Part shown: piece after piece, positions 7,511 through 16,011 of the stretch
Layout: the number at the start of each line of letters is the position of its first letter
How positions within the stretch are numbered: the first letter of the stretch is position 1
Assembly (NCBI GenBank): GCA_947370945.1
Contig: CANBND010000003.1
Span: forward strand, 1 to 33,980
DNA from: Pseudobdellovibrionaceae bacterium
GTDB taxonomy: Bacteria > Bdellovibrionota > Bdellovibrionia > Bdellovibrionales > Bdellovibrionaceae
Direction: 5' to 3'
Length of the DNA stretch: 33,980 nt
Notes under the pieces: generated by a model
Told to the model about the DNA's origin: nothing
Database searches by the model: none
Seen by the model: only the letters and a program-made list of their open reading frames with translations
Position numbers and translations under genes: made by a program

Positions 7511-8755
7511 ATGAACATACTGGTTATCGGCTCAGGCGGACGCGAACATGCGCTGATCAAAAGTTTTAAAAAGTCTGCGACCAGTAAAAATATTTTTGTT
7601 CTTCCGGGCAATGACGGAATGGCGGACGATGCAACCCTGGTTGATATTCCACAAAATAATTCTGAAAAAATAGTTTCATTTTGTAAATCTGAAAAAATTA
7701 ATTTTGTTTTCATTGGCCCCGAAGATCCTTTAGTAAATGGATTATCTGATGCGCTTCGAGAAAACGATATCCTCTGCGTTGGCCCATCAAAAACAGCAGC
7801 TCAGCTTGAGGGATCAAAAATTTTTGCCAAAAATTTTATGAACCAAGCCAACATTCCCACCGCAAAATCATACGTGGTTACAACAGTTGAAAACACTGTT
7901 GATAAAGCACAGTTTTTTTCCGCACCCTATATTTTAAAAGCCGATGGTCTGGCCGCTGGCAAAGGTGTTTTTATTTGTAAAACCATCGACGAGTTAAAAT
8001 CGGCAGCCACCGATTTATTTGTTCATAAAAAATTAGGAGCCGCTGGCGACTCCGCGTTGCTTGAAGAAAATTTACCTGGTAAAGAACTGAGTTTTTTGAT
8101 TTTAACCAACGGAAAAAATTATGAAGCCTTACCGTTGGCACAAGACCACAAACGCTTGCTGAATAACGATCTGGGGCCGAACACCGGTGGCATGGGCACA
8201 GTTGCACCAATGAAAATTTCAGATACCTTACACCAAAAAATTGTTGATCAAATAATTAAACCCAGTGTTTCACAAATCCAAAATCAAAATTTATTATTTC
8301 GCGGAATTTTATTTGTCGGCATCATGGTTGTTGACGATCAGCCGTATGCGCTTGAATACAACACCAGATTTGGCGACCCCGAAACTCAGGTGATTTTACC
8401 ATTGATCGAAAACGATACCTGTGAATTATTTTTTGATTTATCGAAAGGAATTCTAAATCCGATTCAGAAAAATAATTTACATGCCGTGTGCATTGTGAAT
8501 GCTGCAGAAGGCTACCCAGATCATCCTGTTAAAAATACGCCGATATTTTTTAATTCAGAAATAAAAAATCATTTACTGTTTGCCGCTGTCAAAAAAACGA
8601 ATGATTGTCTTGTGACAAACGGCGGTCGAGTTTTAAATGTCGTTGCGACGGCAGCAAATCAAACTGAAGCTTTGGAAAAAATTTATATTTTGAATCAGAA
8701 AATTGAATTTTCAAATCGCCAATATCGATCGGATATTGGTTTGAAAATATTTTAA
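7511..8755 (+). CDS. purD: Phosphoribosylamine--glycine ligase
   Basis: PurD joins 5-phosphoribosylamine and glycine using ATP, the second step of de novo purine synthesis, in the cytoplasm. The 414-aa protein begins with MNILVIGSGGREHALI, the PurD N-domain signature. Next comes an ATP-grasp core with LKADGLAAGKGVFI (ATP binding) and DLGPNTGGMGTVAPM, and then LEYNTRFGDPETQVILPL with the metal-binding residues. Length is normal for the family. AAGGAT lies eight bases before the ATG. No other purine gene is adjacent, so it is probably a single-gene unit. It converges on the next gene with only eight bases between stops. Confidence 0.97.
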   Translation: MNILVIGSGGREHALIKSFKKSATSKNIFVLPGNDGMADDATLVDIPQNNSEKIVSFCKSEKINFVFIGPEDPLVNGLSDALRENDILCVGPSKTAAQLEGSKIFAKNFMNQANIPTAKSYVVTTVENTVDKAQFFSAPYILKADGLAAGKGVFICKTIDELKSAATDLFVHKKLGAAGDSALLEENLPGKELSFLILTNGKNYEALPLAQDHKRLLNNDLGPNTGGMGTVAPMKISDTLHQKIVDQIIKPSVSQIQNQNLLFRGILFVGIMVVDDQPYALEYNTRFGDPETQVILPLIENDTCELFFDLSKGILNPIQKNNLHAVCIVNAAEGYPDHPVKNTPIFFNSEIKNHLLFAAVKKTNDCLVTNGGRVLNVVATAANQTEALEKIYILNQKIEFSNRQYRSDIGLKIF

Positions 8756-8763
8756 TTTTAAAC

Positions 8764-9309
8764 TTACCAGTTCCAACGATAGCCGACTTGTGATTTGCTT
8801 TCAGCCGTGGTCATTGATTCAGAAATAACTAAGTCTTGCTTAGCATTTATTTTTTCTGTGATTTCAGCTTCGGTTTTTGCCGCACGCGCATCATAACTTA
8901 AAGTTGCATGCACCCAGCCTTTGTATTCAATACGAGCCAGCGCCTGCATTGCTAAAACTTTAAAATTAAAAGTGTGTTTCACTTTGTTATTATCTTCGAA
9001 ATCCGCCTGAACGTTTAATTTTTTTTCTGCAGCATCTGCAGTTTTACCAAAAGAAGTTTGACGTAGTGGTGTTGTGCTCCACCAAAGCGAAACTGTATTA
9101 TCTGCCATTTTGGCCAAGACTTCATTTGCTGAAGCATCGTTTGCAATTGTTGACGGCAAAATTTTATTTTTTTCTTCTTCAGTGATTAATGATGACGACA
9201 TTTCAGTAGGTAAACTTAAGACCTTCGTTGTTTTCAAATCAACACGGCCCCAGCAAAATGTGCTGGCGATCATAACAAATAAAAAGTGCGCAATTTGCTT
9301 TTGATTCAT
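8764..9309 (-). CDS. Small exported protein of unknown function
   Basis: A 181-aa protein that I do not recognise. The ATG at 9309 is chosen over an upstream one at 9432 because it starts a clear signal peptide (MNQKQ, then hydrophobic AHFLFVMIAST, cleavage near residue 20) and has GAGGT at good spacing. The mature part is rich in Thr, Lys and Glu. It contains alternating patterns such as LARIEYKGWVHATLSYDARA and ends KSQVGYRWNW, with aromatic residues at the C-terminus. This may indicate a small beta-structured periplasmic or outer-membrane protein. A candidate promoter lies about 60 bp upstream. No partner is evident. Confidence 0.8.
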   Translation of the reverse strand: MNQKQIAHFLFVMIASTFCWGRVDLKTTKVLSLPTEMSSSLITEEEKNKILPSTIANDASANEVLAKMADNTVSLWWSTTPLRQTSFGKTADAAEKKLNVQADFEDNNKVKHTFNFKVLAMQALARIEYKGWVHATLSYDARAAKTEAEITEKINAKQDLVISESMTTAESKSQVGYRWNW

Positions 9310-9369
9310 AAGTACCTCTATAGAATAACAGATACAAAACGTAGGCCAAAGATAATCATTGCAATAGCG

Positions 9370-9375
9370 ATTATA
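9370..9375 (-). promoter_or_regulatory. Candidate -10 box for the small exported protein
   Basis: A perfect TATAAT on the minus strand, 60 bases before the ATG at 9309. The -35 region at 17-nt spacing (CAGACT) is poor. The 188-bp gap 9310-9497 holds nothing else convincing except short words shared with other leaders (see findings). Confidence 0.35.
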
Positions 9376-9497
9376 AGCGAAATTTCTGGACCAGTCTGGG
9401 ACATTTTGGGCAACACGTGACAGATCTGGCATCCATGAAAAAAATTTATGCAGGTGACTTATTTTGAGACGCTCTACAGGCGTGTTTTGATAGATAC

Positions 9498-10529
9498 TTA
9501 TTCGTCGTCTAAAATATAATTCGACGGATCAACTGGAATACTGTTCACACGAACTTCGTAATGCACGTGCGGCCCCGTTGACCGACCCGTTGAACCCGAT
9601 GCTGAAATCACGTCGTATTTTGAAACTTTTTGTCCGACCTGAACATACAATTGTGAATTGTGTCCGTATCTGGTTAATACGCCGAATCCGTGATCGATTG
9701 AAACTAATTTTCCGTACTGTTCGTCCCAACCGGCGAAACTAACAATGCCATCAGCGGGCGACCTGACAGGCGTTCCCGGCGATACAACAAAATCCAATCC
9801 TGCATGCATTCGCTGTTTTCCGTTGAACGGATCAACTCGAAAACCAAAACGTGACCCTATGGGCCCGCGCACCGGACGAATGCTGGGCGTGGCTGCTAAT
9901 AAACTTTGACGATCAGATAATAATTCCCACAGTTCGATAACGGATTGTTCTTTCAGATTTGAATCTTTGATTGCATCATCAATGCGGATCACAAGCGTTG
10001 CGTAATTCGAAGTTGATTTTTCAGAAGCCAGTTCACCCTTCATCGGATTTAACGCCGCTTCAGATTGAACGACAGGGTCTGACTTTTCCAGATCTGATAA
10101 GCTCATTCGTTGGTTTTTAATTTTGTCAGTTGCGGATTCTTTGATTTCGTCTTGTAAATTCTGTGCGATTTGATTGGCCGAAAAATTTAATTTTTCTGGA
10201 CGATCTTGCAATTTGGTATCGGTAATTAATTTTAATTTATTTGAAATATTTGTCACACGATCCAGTGCGGATTGTAAACCATCCAGCTTTCCTTCGACGA
10301 CTTGAAATTGTTTTTTCAAATTTAAATTTTCAATTTTTAATTTTTTATTTTCAAGTGATTGCGCCAACAGTCCAAAATAATCAATGAATCCCGCCATAAA
10401 AGCCAAAACAACAACCGCCATAAAAAAGGCCGTTAATTTAAAATACGCCACTGGTAAAACCAGACGCTTTGTTGATTTGTCATCACTGGTGACAAAATAA
10501 ATTGTTATTGTTTTACGAAGTTCGCTCAC
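9498..10529 (-). CDS. Membrane-anchored M23 family metallopeptidase
   Basis: A 343-aa cell-wall endopeptidase of the lysostaphin/LytM type (M23). Residues 1-24 are cytoplasmic. Residues 25-50 (LPVAYFKLTAFFMAVVVLAF...) form a single membrane anchor. Residues 55-105 are predicted coiled coil. The peptidase domain occupies about 220-340. The zinc-site residues are all present: His242 and Asp246 in MHAGLDF, His290 in YGHNS, and His321/His323 in GPHVHYEV. The protein should therefore be catalytically competent, unlike degenerate EnvC-type relatives. It would cleave peptidoglycan cross-links in the periplasm, in its own wall or, if the organism is a predator, perhaps prey wall; the latter is speculation. 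It follows the PP2C phosphatase gene with a 2-nt gap, so the two form one operon. Confidence 0.95.
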   Translation of the reverse strand: MSELRKTITIYFVTSDDKSTKRLVLPVAYFKLTAFFMAVVVLAFMAGFIDYFGLLAQSLENKKLKIENLNLKKQFQVVEGKLDGLQSALDRVTNISNKLKLITDTKLQDRPEKLNFSANQIAQNLQDEIKESATDKIKNQRMSLSDLEKSDPVVQSEAALNPMKGELASEKSTSNYATLVIRIDDAIKDSNLKEQSVIELWELLSDRQSLLAATPSIRPVRGPIGSRFGFRVDPFNGKQRMHAGLDFVVSPGTPVRSPADGIVSFAGWDEQYGKLVSIDHGFGVLTRYGHNSQLYVQVGQKVSKYDVISASGSTGRSTGPHVHYEVRVNSIPVDPSNYILDDE

Positions 10530-10531
10530 AG

Positions 10532-11248
10532 TTAAAAGCTTAATACCAAAACTGTGACATTGTCATCGCCGCCATTGGCTAAAGCATTTTCAATAAATAA
10601 TGGCGTGGTTTTATCAATGGGTTGTTCATTAAAAATTTGGCTCATTCGTTCATCTGTAATCATGCCCGTTAAACCATCTGAACAAAGTAAAAAAGTATCC
10701 CCCACAGAAACTTCACGTTCCATAATATCCGGAAATACATCGCGCTCGAAACCTACACTGCGTGTGATGACATTTTTGCCGATAGTTTTTTTAGCTTGTT
10801 CTTCGGTTAATAATCCCAAACGAATTTGTTCATTAATCAAGGAATGATCTTCGGTCACCTGCCAAACATAAGGCTTCCGATACAAATAGGCGCGGCTGTC
10901 GCCAACATTGGCGATAAATAATTTACCTTCGCGCAAATAAGCCATGACCATTGTTGTACCCATACCATTTAATCGCGGCTCTTGCGTTGCACGATCAAAT
11001 ATTCTGTGACTGGCTTCTGTATAGGCTTGCAGTAAAACTTCTTTTGGCGAGAATTGATGTGCTTTGACATGCCCTGCAACCTCACGAACAGTCTCAACCG
11101 CAATTGCAGAGGCGACTTCACCGCCCATGTGGCCGCCCACACCATCAGCAACAACAAAAACACCCACTTTTTCGTCAACTAAAAACGAATCTTGGTTTCC
11201 TTGTCGTTTCAAACCTTTATCTGTTAAACACCAAACTTGAAATCTCAT
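10532..11248 (-). CDS. PP2C-family Ser/Thr protein phosphatase (Stp/PrpC-like)
   Basis: A 238-aa cytoplasmic metal-dependent phosphatase that reverses Ser/Thr kinase signalling. All bacterial PP2C motifs are present: KGLKRQGNQDSFLV (Asp20), VVADGVGGHMGGEVAS (Asp35-Gly36), GMGTTMVMA, NVGDSRAYL, EDHSL, VITRSVG, LLCSDGLTGMI (Asp191) and GGDDNVTVLVL (Asp228/229). In many bacteria the gene sits beside a PASTA kinase; here no kinase is adjacent and the partner is an M23 peptidase gene 2 nt downstream. This suggests a link between phosphorylation and cell-wall remodelling. The ATG at 11248 has no Shine-Dalgarno. A promoter with its -10 box seven bases before the ATG predicts a leaderless mRNA. Confidence 0.96.
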   Translation of the reverse strand: MRFQVWCLTDKGLKRQGNQDSFLVDEKVGVFVVADGVGGHMGGEVASAIAVETVREVAGHVKAHQFSPKEVLLQAYTEASHRIFDRATQEPRLNGMGTTMVMAYLREGKLFIANVGDSRAYLYRKPYVWQVTEDHSLINEQIRLGLLTEEQAKKTIGKNVITRSVGFERDVFPDIMEREVSVGDTFLLCSDGLTGMITDERMSQIFNEQPIDKTTPLFIENALANGGDDNVTVLVLSF

Positions 11249-11256
11249 TAGTAAAC

Positions 11257-11285
11257 ATTGTCACAACCCTATGAATTGAAGTCAA
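11257..11285 (-). promoter_or_regulatory. Promoter of the PP2C-M23 operon
   Basis: On the minus strand TTGACT, 17 nt, GACAAT (5/6 and 4/6 matches). The -10 box ends 8 positions before the ATG at 11248, so transcription would begin at or next to the start codon. Confidence 0.55.
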
Positions 11286-11397
11286 ACGAGACCGCACCTA
11301 GACCAATGTCTAATTCTAAAAAATCTGACAGTTCACACTGACCAAAGGCTCAATTTCAAATGTCTTACCTCCGATAGTCTAGATATCAGGAGCAACT

Positions 11398-12339
11398 ATG
11401 AAACATAAAAAAAATCAGACTACATCAAAATCAAGCCTGCAAAAATTTATCATCGGGTCTTTGTTCGTTCACTTGATTGCAGCCTTGACCATTGTCGCAT
11501 TTCCGTATTTAAAACCTGAAAAAAAATCTGAAGTCGAAGTTGTTCTGATCGAACAACAACCTGAACCTGAGGATTCAAAGCTACAAAAAAAATTAGTCAT
11601 CGAAACGAAACCTGAACAAATTGTTCAAACAGATGAAAATCAATCCAATAATCAATTGGATGAAAAAGCCAAATACCTGAGCGCAAAAAATAACACTGTT
11701 CAAAAAGAAACTGTCGCGAAAAATATTGGCCAATTTAAAAATTCAAATTCAAAACAAAACGCTCCTCAACAAGCAGCTGTCGCAGAAATTGACAAACAAA
11801 TTGCAAATCACAAAAATGATTCGACTCCAAAATCTAAATTATTTGATTCAGGCTTTGATGCTTACGCTTCATTAAATAAAAACGAAGTCGTGAAAAAAAT
11901 GGCGCAGAAAGAACATTCTTTTCAAAATGGATCAGCGCTGCAACAGGCATCCAGCACGAATGATAATATTGAAAACACCGAACCCAGTTTAATGACTCAG
12001 TTAAACACGCGCGAATATAAATATTATGGGTATCACAAACGCATTCGCACACAATTAGACCAATGGTACGAAACAAAATTGCGTGATCAAATGAAAAAAA
12101 TTATGTCACAGGGGCGTACTATTGCTGCCGAAGAAAATAAAACGACACAGCTGTTAATTATTTTAAATGACAAAGGCAATCTGGTTAAAATTCAGGTTTT
12201 GGGTGCTTCTGGCGTCCGCGAACTTGATGACGCAGCCGTAGAAGCTTTCCGCAAAGCCGCTCCATTTCCAAATCCGCCGAAGGGTATGATCGATAACGAC
12301 GGAACCATCAAGGTTCGCTGGGATTTTGTGCTTTCATAA
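11398..12339 (+). CDS. TonB-like energy-transducing protein
   Basis: The 313-aa protein has a short cytoplasmic tail, one membrane segment (about residues 18-38, KFIIGSLFVHLIAALTIVAF), then EVEVVLIEQQPEPED. A long, low-complexity, Gln/Lys/Asn-rich periplasmic linker (about 60-200) follows, and a C-terminal TonB domain of about 85 residues that ends APFPNPPKGMIDNDGTIKVR. TonB passes proton-motive-force energy from ExbB/ExbD to outer-membrane transporters. The Pro-rich spacer of classical TonB is replaced here by a Lys/Gln-rich one. No exbB, exbD or TonB-dependent receptor gene is adjacent, so its partners are elsewhere; AglT/GltJ- or TolA-like roles cannot be excluded. AGGAG lies five bases before the ATG. 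Confidence 0.85.
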   Translation: MKHKKNQTTSKSSLQKFIIGSLFVHLIAALTIVAFPYLKPEKKSEVEVVLIEQQPEPEDSKLQKKLVIETKPEQIVQTDENQSNNQLDEKAKYLSAKNNTVQKETVAKNIGQFKNSNSKQNAPQQAAVAEIDKQIANHKNDSTPKSKLFDSGFDAYASLNKNEVVKKMAQKEHSFQNGSALQQASSTNDNIENTEPSLMTQLNTREYKYYGYHKRIRTQLDQWYETKLRDQMKKIMSQGRTIAAEENKTTQLLIILNDKGNLVKIQVLGASGVRELDDAAVEAFRKAAPFPNPPKGMIDNDGTIKVRWDFVLS

Positions 12340-12364
12340 TCAAAATATTTGAACCAATTCTCAG

Positions 12365-12392
12365 TTGAAATTAGCTCCTATTTCAGTATAGA
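12365..12392 (+). promoter_or_regulatory. Promoter of the AceE-like gene
   Basis: TTGAAA, 16 nt, TATAGA (5/6 and 4/6). Predicted start near 12399 leaves a leader of about 30 nt to the ATG at 12430. Confidence 0.5.
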
Positions 12393-12429
12393 GTCTTCAT
12401 TCTAAATGACTCGAACCGCGGAGAAAAAA

Positions 12430-15231
12430 ATGTCTTCAATCAAAGACCTTAAAAATCTGAATAAAACCACTTTAGATTCCATCGCACGTCGTGCACATTA
12501 CCTAGCGACGCAAATGATTTTTCAAGCGAACAACAGGCCGGATAAAGAAAAAGGCGACCCCAAAGTCGGCGGTCACCAATCAGGTTCCGCATCGGCATTG
12601 CACATCATGGGCGCTTTGCATTTAATTGTAAAAACTGGTTTCGATCACATCGCGAATAAACCGCACGCAAGCCCGACAGATCATTCATATAATTATTTAT
12701 TAGATTTATTTTTAAATTCTGATTTTTCAAAATTAACCGAAGATCAAAAAAATACGGCGATGATGAATCTGCGTAAGTATTCAAAAAATGGCGAACACGT
12801 TTTTCAATCTTATCATTCAGCCTACGATTCAGATCATCACAATTTTTTTCCGTCAGGTACGGTCGGTATTCCACCCGTTCAAGCTGGATATTTAGCATTA
12901 GCTTACCGATTTGCCAAAGAACATAATTACGATGTGCCCGAAGCTCATTTTTGGGCGCTGTCAGGCGATTCTGAATTCCGCGAAGGTTCGATGTACGAAG
13001 CTGTTCCCGATTTTGCCGAACGTGAAATCGGAAATTTAACTTGGATCGTCGATTACAATCGACAATCGCTGGATGGTCACCGTGTCGTGAACCAAAAAAT
13101 TCTGGCCGGCACAGATGCTGATCGTATTGAAAAATCAATGGCTGCAAACGGTTGGGAAGTCATTCAACTTCGTCATGGATCAAAACGAATTGCCTTATTT
13201 AAAAAACCGGGTGGCGAAGATTTTAAAAATTTCTTAGAAAAAGAACTTTATGATTATGAATTACAAGCGTTGCTTTTAGTTCAAGACATGAAGGCTTTAA
13301 AAAAAGGAATCGCCAAAGAACATCCGAACATGAAAAAATTTATGGATTCAGTCAGCGACATTGAACTGTACGAAGCACTTCGTGATTTCGGTGGCCACGA
13401 TATGGTCGGCATCGCCGAAGCCATGTTGAAATCCAAAGAATCAAAACGCCAACCCACAATTATTATTGCACACACATTAAAAGGTTGGGGCCTAAAGATG
13501 GCCGCGCAACCCGGAAATCATTCGTCATTAAGCTCAAATGATGAAATCGACGAAATGCAAAAAACCCAAGGCATTAACGGAGCATCGTTATTTTCTGGTT
13601 TTGATGCAAAATCTGTCGAGGCTCAATTTTTAAAAACACGCGGTGATAAATTATTTTCTGAAATCAAAGCGCAAAATAATTTAAAAATAAAAAATCAGAA
13701 ATTTTTTATGGATGCGATTTCAAGCATTGGCGAAATTCCAGAAAAATTAGACATCAATACAAAAATGGCCAGCTATCCGCACACACAATGGATGTTGGGT
13801 CAATTGACCGCCAAATTAACTCGGATCGCAAATGCGGACAGCGCAAAATTAAATGATTTTGAAAAAAAATGGAAAACCGCCGGCGAATTATTTATGACAA
13901 TGGCTCCTGACGTGGGCACATCGACAAATTTAAATCCTGCGATGGATGGTAAAATTTTTGGTGCTCCGACTGTCACTGACCTTGAAACAGATCTTGGCGT
14001 GAAAGATACCAAATTACCTGACTTGGTTCCGGGCGAAGAAGTTTCTGACAGGTTTCTGCGATTTGAAATTGCCGAAGGCAACGTGATGACATGTGTGGGA
14101 TCATTCGGAAAAATGCGCGATATCACGGGTGTTCCGATTATGCCACTGATGACTGTGTATGATTTCTTTATCAAGCGCGCGATGGATCAATATTTTTACA
14201 ATCAATACTGGAAATCAAGTTTCATCTGCGTGGGAACTCCTTCGGGCGTAACGCTCTCACCAGAGGGTGCTCAGCACGGATGGAAATCTGATTTTCAAAT
14301 TCCAAATCAAATCACATGGGAACCATTTTTCTGTATCGAAGTCGATTGGATTTTATCAGACGCATTCAAACGCCACATCATGAATGATAACACCGGCCGA
14401 ACAGGCGTGTTGTTGCGTTTAGTCACGCGCGGTGCTGAACAAAAAGATTTAATGAAATATTTAACCAAGCAAACACGATTCAAAACAAATTCGCAAGTCC
14501 TGTTAACACGCGCTGAATTTTCAGTCGCCGGCGGAACAAACGAAGAAGAAATTTCTGCGATTTCTGAATCAGAAATTTTAACCACTTTGCGCGCCGACGT
14601 GCTGGCTGGTGCATATTACCTGATTGATTATCGTGGTTATGCAGGTTTTGAACCCGGCGATAATGTTGTCAATATTTTTGCGATGGGTTCGATGTGCACC
14701 GAAGCCATCAAGGCTTCTGAAAATTTATTGTCTCGTGGAATTTATGCGAATGTCATTGTTGTGACATCGCCGGATTTATTGTGCGGAATTCAAGGCCACG
14801 AAAATGATTACGATTATCTAAGAAACGGTTTGAAAATTAATTCTGATTTGTATTTAAATCGCCAAGGTCACGTCGAGTCTGCGGATCTGATTATGGCATC
14901 TGGTCGTCGTATTCCGGTGGTCAGCGTGCACGACGGCGAAGCTGGTTTATTAGATAATATCGGTTCTATCGTTGGCGTCAGACAAGAATCATGTGCTGTA
15001 CGTAAACATTCTAAGTGCGGCCGTCCGGTTGAAATTTACCATTACCACAGTATTGATGATGCGGCCGTTATGGATGCGTGCGGAAAAGTTTTATCTGAAA
15101 CAGCACTTGAAAAAGTAATTGTCAGTAAAGAAACATTTCAGCAAACCGCAGACAGTGCGCACACGAATCACCAAGATCGCCCACACTGGACTGAATTATG
15201 GCCGACGAAAAATCAAAGCCATAAGCATTAA
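12430..15231 (+). CDS. aceE: AceE-like homodimeric pyruvate dehydrogenase E1 (ThDP enzyme)
   Basis: A 933-aa transketolase-fold enzyme resembling the single-chain E1 of pyruvate dehydrogenase, which decarboxylates a 2-oxoacid on thiamine diphosphate. The cofactor site is GDSEF...IVDYNRQSLDG (Asp180 and Asn210 bind metal); it reads GDS where AceE has GDG. Downstream, AceE-type segments follow: AHTLKGWGLKMAAQPGNHS, then FICVGTPSGVTLSPEGAQHG (compare the TTLNGEGLQH region of AceE), and a C-terminal transketolase domain with FAMGSMCTEAI and VVTSPDLL. The ATG at 12430 is preferred to one at 12406 because GGAG sits six bases upstream of it and the promoter would put 12406 almost at the transcript start. 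No E2 or E3 gene is adjacent. It is followed by an alpha/beta hydrolase gene after five bases. The 2-oxoacid substrate is not proven. Confidence 0.85.
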   Translation: MSSIKDLKNLNKTTLDSIARRAHYLATQMIFQANNRPDKEKGDPKVGGHQSGSASALHIMGALHLIVKTGFDHIANKPHASPTDHSYNYLLDLFLNSDFSKLTEDQKNTAMMNLRKYSKNGEHVFQSYHSAYDSDHHNFFPSGTVGIPPVQAGYLALAYRFAKEHNYDVPEAHFWALSGDSEFREGSMYEAVPDFAEREIGNLTWIVDYNRQSLDGHRVVNQKILAGTDADRIEKSMAANGWEVIQLRHGSKRIALFKKPGGEDFKNFLEKELYDYELQALLLVQDMKALKKGIAKEHPNMKKFMDSVSDIELYEALRDFGGHDMVGIAEAMLKSKESKRQPTIIIAHTLKGWGLKMAAQPGNHSSLSSNDEIDEMQKTQGINGASLFSGFDAKSVEAQFLKTRGDKLFSEIKAQNNLKIKNQKFFMDAISSIGEIPEKLDINTKMASYPHTQWMLGQLTAKLTRIANADSAKLNDFEKKWKTAGELFMTMAPDVGTSTNLNPAMDGKIFGAPTVTDLETDLGVKDTKLPDLVPGEEVSDRFLRFEIAEGNVMTCVGSFGKMRDITGVPIMPLMTVYDFFIKRAMDQYFYNQYWKSSFICVGTPSGVTLSPEGAQHGWKSDFQIPNQITWEPFFCIEVDWILSDAFKRHIMNDNTGRTGVLLRLVTRGAEQKDLMKYLTKQTRFKTNSQVLLTRAEFSVAGGTNEEEISAISESEILTTLRADVLAGAYYLIDYRGYAGFEPGDNVVNIFAMGSMCTEAIKASENLLSRGIYANVIVVTSPDLLCGIQGHENDYDYLRNGLKINSDLYLNRQGHVESADLIMASGRRIPVVSVHDGEAGLLDNIGSIVGVRQESCAVRKHSKCGRPVEIYHYHSIDDAAVMDACGKVLSETALEKVIVSKETFQQTADSAHTNHQDRPHWTELWPTKNQSHKH

Positions 15232-15236
15232 TTCAT

Positions 15237-15992
15237 ATGGCTGATTTTTCTTTTCCTGATGAAGGTGAATTATTTAAAGCCCCGCAAAGAAAATCAGAGA
15301 CCCTGATTTTCTTTGCTCATTTTTTTCAGGGTCACAAAAAAGCTTTACGCAGACATATTGAATTTGTGAACGAATTAGGTTTTGATGCTTACGCCTTTAA
15401 CCTAAAAGATTCACCCAAGGACCATTATTTTGTTCCGTACAGCCCTATTTCGAAAAAATTCGGCATGAAGCATGCGCTGGCGGATCAAATTGAAGAACAT
15501 TTTAATTTACAGACTGAATACAAAACAAAAATTATTTTTGCATTTTCAAATGTCACCGGATGTTGCATGGAATTCATGGCCAGACATTTTTTAAATGGCC
15601 GCAATGAAATCAGTGCTATGATTTGTGATAGTGGCCCAGGTAAAAATTTTGTGTATTCTTCGTTTAAATTATTAGAACACCAACTCAATGTAAAATCATT
15701 GCCGCTTAAAATTTTAGGCACACCGTTCGTAGCCCTTGGATGGACGCCGTCTTTACACAAAGACATTAAAACAGATCTTGAAAAATTTCCGAAAGATTTT
15801 CCATTATTAAGTATTCGTGGCTGGAAAGACCCGATGATTTCGCCAAAACACATCGATGAAATTTTCGATGTGGCTACAAATTTAAAATGGCAAAAATGTG
15901 GCTTACCACAAGCAGGTCATTTGAATGGCCTGCGTGATTTCCCGAGCGAATATAAACCTGCTGTTGAAAAATTTTTAACAAAACTAATTTAA
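15237..15992 (+). CDS. Alpha/beta-hydrolase-fold protein (DUF829/TMEM53-like)
   Basis: A 251-aa soluble protein with alpha/beta-hydrolase features: ETLIFFAHFFQGHKK (oxyanion-strand region), a nucleophile elbow IIFAFSNVTGCC with Ser104, a D-loop LLSIRGWKDPMISPKH with Asp198, and QAGHLNGL with His228. Spacing fits a Ser-Asp-His triad. The elbow reads F-S-N rather than G-x-S-x-G, as in DUF829-type proteins. The substrate is unknown. Five bases separate it from the AceE-like gene and no good Shine-Dalgarno is visible, so it is probably cotranscribed and coupled. A role in handling thioesters or acyl products of that enzyme is conceivable but unsupported. Confidence 0.75.
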   Translation: MADFSFPDEGELFKAPQRKSETLIFFAHFFQGHKKALRRHIEFVNELGFDAYAFNLKDSPKDHYFVPYSPISKKFGMKHALADQIEEHFNLQTEYKTKIIFAFSNVTGCCMEFMARHFLNGRNEISAMICDSGPGKNFVYSSFKLLEHQLNVKSLPLKILGTPFVALGWTPSLHKDIKTDLEKFPKDFPLLSIRGWKDPMISPKHIDEIFDVATNLKWQKCGLPQAGHLNGLRDFPSEYKPAVEKFLTKLI

Positions 15993-16011
15993 GTGGTCGT
16001 TTTAATATTTT

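Noticed and set aside
9455-9490. Hairpin-like ACGCC...GGCGT after the M23 gene
   Set aside because: The stem is only about 4-5 bp with a wide loop and no proper T-run.
11350-11377. Sigma-28-like TCCGATAG upstream of the TonB-like gene
   Set aside because: No acceptable -35 box at the right distance and only 6/8 matches in the -10.
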